This document shows positions 20,033 through 21,205 of a DNA stretch of 21,205 bases, in pieces. The notes under the pieces were generated by a model, which was not told the origin of the DNA, searched no databases, and saw nothing but the letters and a program-made list of their open reading frames with translations. The position numbers were made by a program, and so were the translations under genes. How positions within the stretch are numbered: the first letter of the stretch is position 1; every line of letters starts with the position of its first letter. This stretch comes from a virus, in IMG/VR virus record IMGVR_UViG_3300008110_000503, positions 1-21,205 of that record; one strand, 5' to 3'.

Positions 20033-21205
20033 CTATCTTGCTCTGGCGTATTTGAAGGGTGATTCGGCGAAGGCTGCGAAGATGTAGGTTCCGCCGCTTG
20101 CGTTATTATCTGCTGATGAATCCCTAAGCTTAACTCCATTTGAATTTATATCCATGACAGAACCAGAAAACTCTGCATTTGATAGATGCGGGAATAAAGC
20201 TTTGCCGGAAAGATTGAATGTATCTCTTGCTGTATCAAGAATGTTCCAAGCCCCGGTTGTATTATATCTTTTCCATAAAAAAAATCTCGGCCTAAAACCA
20301 CACCACACAAAAGGCCCGTCTGCCGAACCGTTGCCGGTGTAGCTTCCAAACTTGGAGTAACCTTCGATTTCGGAGAAACAGTAGGCGATCTCTGTCCAAT
20401 TATTAGGGAATCCTCCGCTACCAATATAAAATACTGAAGATGTTGGAGAAGTATTTTGCCATATTAAATTATCAGTAATTGCTCCGGTTGTTGAGTTTAA
20501 TACAAGATATTTATTTGCACCAGATCCCTCATGGTACACATACCAATCATTTGCGTTATTTCTTGGTTTTGTAATAATCATTTTTGGTGAAACTCCCAAG
20601 CCATGACCAACAGTTGAATTTGCACCGGTTGCAGTAAAACTCACAACACTAAACCCAGTTTGTTGATTCGCTCTAACCGTGCTGGCTATTGAGCCGGACG
20701 TGTTGGTTGAAGTGGTTGAGCCCGCATCCCAAGACCAAGCAACATATTGCGTTCCGCTTGTGTTGACCAAGCTGCTTGTGCCAATAGTGAATCCAGCAGA
20801 ATCAAATGCAGTAAGACCGCTTGAGCTAGTAACCTCTACCGCAGTGCTGTTACTGGAAATTTGCGCCTGCGTTCCTCTTGTGGTGTCGTAAAGCGCGTGG
20901 TCTGTCGTCGTCCCGCGATTTTTAATCCACACCAGATCCGGGCTGAAGCCAAGGCTGGAGATGGCATTGGATGCGCCGGTGCCGGTGTAGGTCAAGGCAT
21001 CCATATACTTATTCGGCTTTTGGATCGTTGGCTGGGGTAGGTTCTGGGTGCAGAGAGTTTTGAAACCTGTTGGAGCGGCGTAGGCGAAAGTGCGTTGGCC
21101 GAAGTTGCAATTAACAACACCCTCACCCTGAATAAATGCAGTCCATTGAGATCCAGCAATGTCTGTGAAAGCTGTTCCCTGTGATGTTCCGTTTTTGTAA
21201 AAAAC
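20033..21205 (-). CDS. Tail fibre/spike: SPRY-like segment plus DUF7483-type domain (N-terminus beyond window)
   Basis: The frame is open to the right edge (390 residues visible); the ATG at 21004 is internal. Upstream of it the translation reads VFYKNGTSQGTAFTDIAGSQ, then NCNFGQRTFAYAAPTGF and LCTQNLPQPTI, the core of SPRY-like phage domains. Downstream comes a DUF7483-like region with LVWIKNRGTTTDHALYDTTRG, FTIGTSSLVNTSGTQYVAWS, GHGLGVSPKMIITKPR, YSKFGSYTGNGSADGPFVWC and GFRPRFFLWK. Proteins of this kind occur as phage fibre or virion adhesion proteins. Receptor-binding is an inference from position next to the tail genes. The first part of the protein lies outside the window. Confidence 0.82.
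   Translation of the reverse strand, partial: VFYKNGTSQGTAFTDIAGSQWTAFIQGEGVVNCNFGQRTFAYAAPTGFKTLCTQNLPQPTIQKPNKYMDALTYTGTGASNAISSLGFSPDLVWIKNRGTTTDHALYDTTRGTQAQISSNSTAVEVTSSSGLTAFDSAGFTIGTSSLVNTSGTQYVAWSWDAGSTTSTNTSGSIASTVRANQQTGFSVVSFTATGANSTVGHGLGVSPKMIITKPRNNANDWYVYHEGSGANKYLVLNSTTGAITDNLIWQNTSPTSSVFYIGSGGFPNNWTEIAYCFSEIEGYSKFGSYTGNGSADGPFVWCGFRPRFFLWKRYNTTGAWNILDTARDTFNLSGKALFPHLSNAEFSGSVMDINSNGVKLRDSSADNNASGGTYIFAAFAESPFKYARAR

Overview
The window reads as about 21 kb of a tailed double-stranded DNA phage (or prophage-derived) genome, most likely a short-tailed podovirus. It carries T7 gp11-like adaptor and gp12-like tail nozzle genes, a set of large coiled-coil or Gly/Ala-rich internal virion proteins, a GH108-type muralytic enzyme and a dense replication/recombination cluster. 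There are no rRNA, canonical tRNA, IS or CRISPR features. Every gene except one lies on the minus strand, packed with 1-nt (TAATG), 4-nt (ATGA) or slightly longer overlaps, as is typical of phage. Host identity cannot be read from the sequence. The GT9 (heptosyltransferase-family) enzyme and GH108 enzyme fit a Gram-negative host, and the 2OG-Fe(II) oxygenase fits an aquatic phage, but both points are inference.

Layout in transcription order (right to left). Structural block, 21205-10467: tail fibre with SPRY-like and DUF7483-like parts (cut by the right edge), a small tail-associated protein, gp11-like adaptor, gp12-like nozzle with an inserted GSGY beta-repeat domain, GNAT-like protein, four probable internal virion/ejection proteins (184, 525, 423 and 705 aa) and the GH108 muramidase-like protein. 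Junction, 10483-10002: a single plus-strand gene for a small exported protein, convergent with the structural block and divergent from the replication block, with an apparently bidirectional promoter. Replication/recombination block, 10011-1: PD-(D/E)XK endonuclease, Hjc-like resolvase, ssDNA-binding protein, RecB/Cas4-like exonuclease, a possible DUF5664-like nucleotide hydrolase, a GT8 glycosyltransferase, many small proteins including two single-span membrane microproteins (54 and 26 aa), a 2OG-Fe(II) oxygenase, a helix-turn-helix protein, a GT9 glycosyltransferase, a 78-nt potentially cloverleaf-folding spacer, and at the left edge a primase-helicase (archaeo-eukaryotic-type primase fused to a RepA-like ATPase) whose C-terminus is cut off.

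The replication genes make a coherent set: primase-helicase, SSB, exonuclease and junction resolvase. The two glycosyltransferases and the oxygenase suggest modification of host surface, virion or nucleic acid. The most unusual signals are two sigma70-like promoters whose -10 elements sit exactly 7 nt before an ATG (candidate leaderless genes), the lone exported plus-strand gene, the translationally coupled 26-aa membrane ORF, and the structured spacer. All family assignments come from reading motifs by eye; no alignment or search was run. No gene-free stretch exceeds 300 bases; the longest (1527-1677) is described below.
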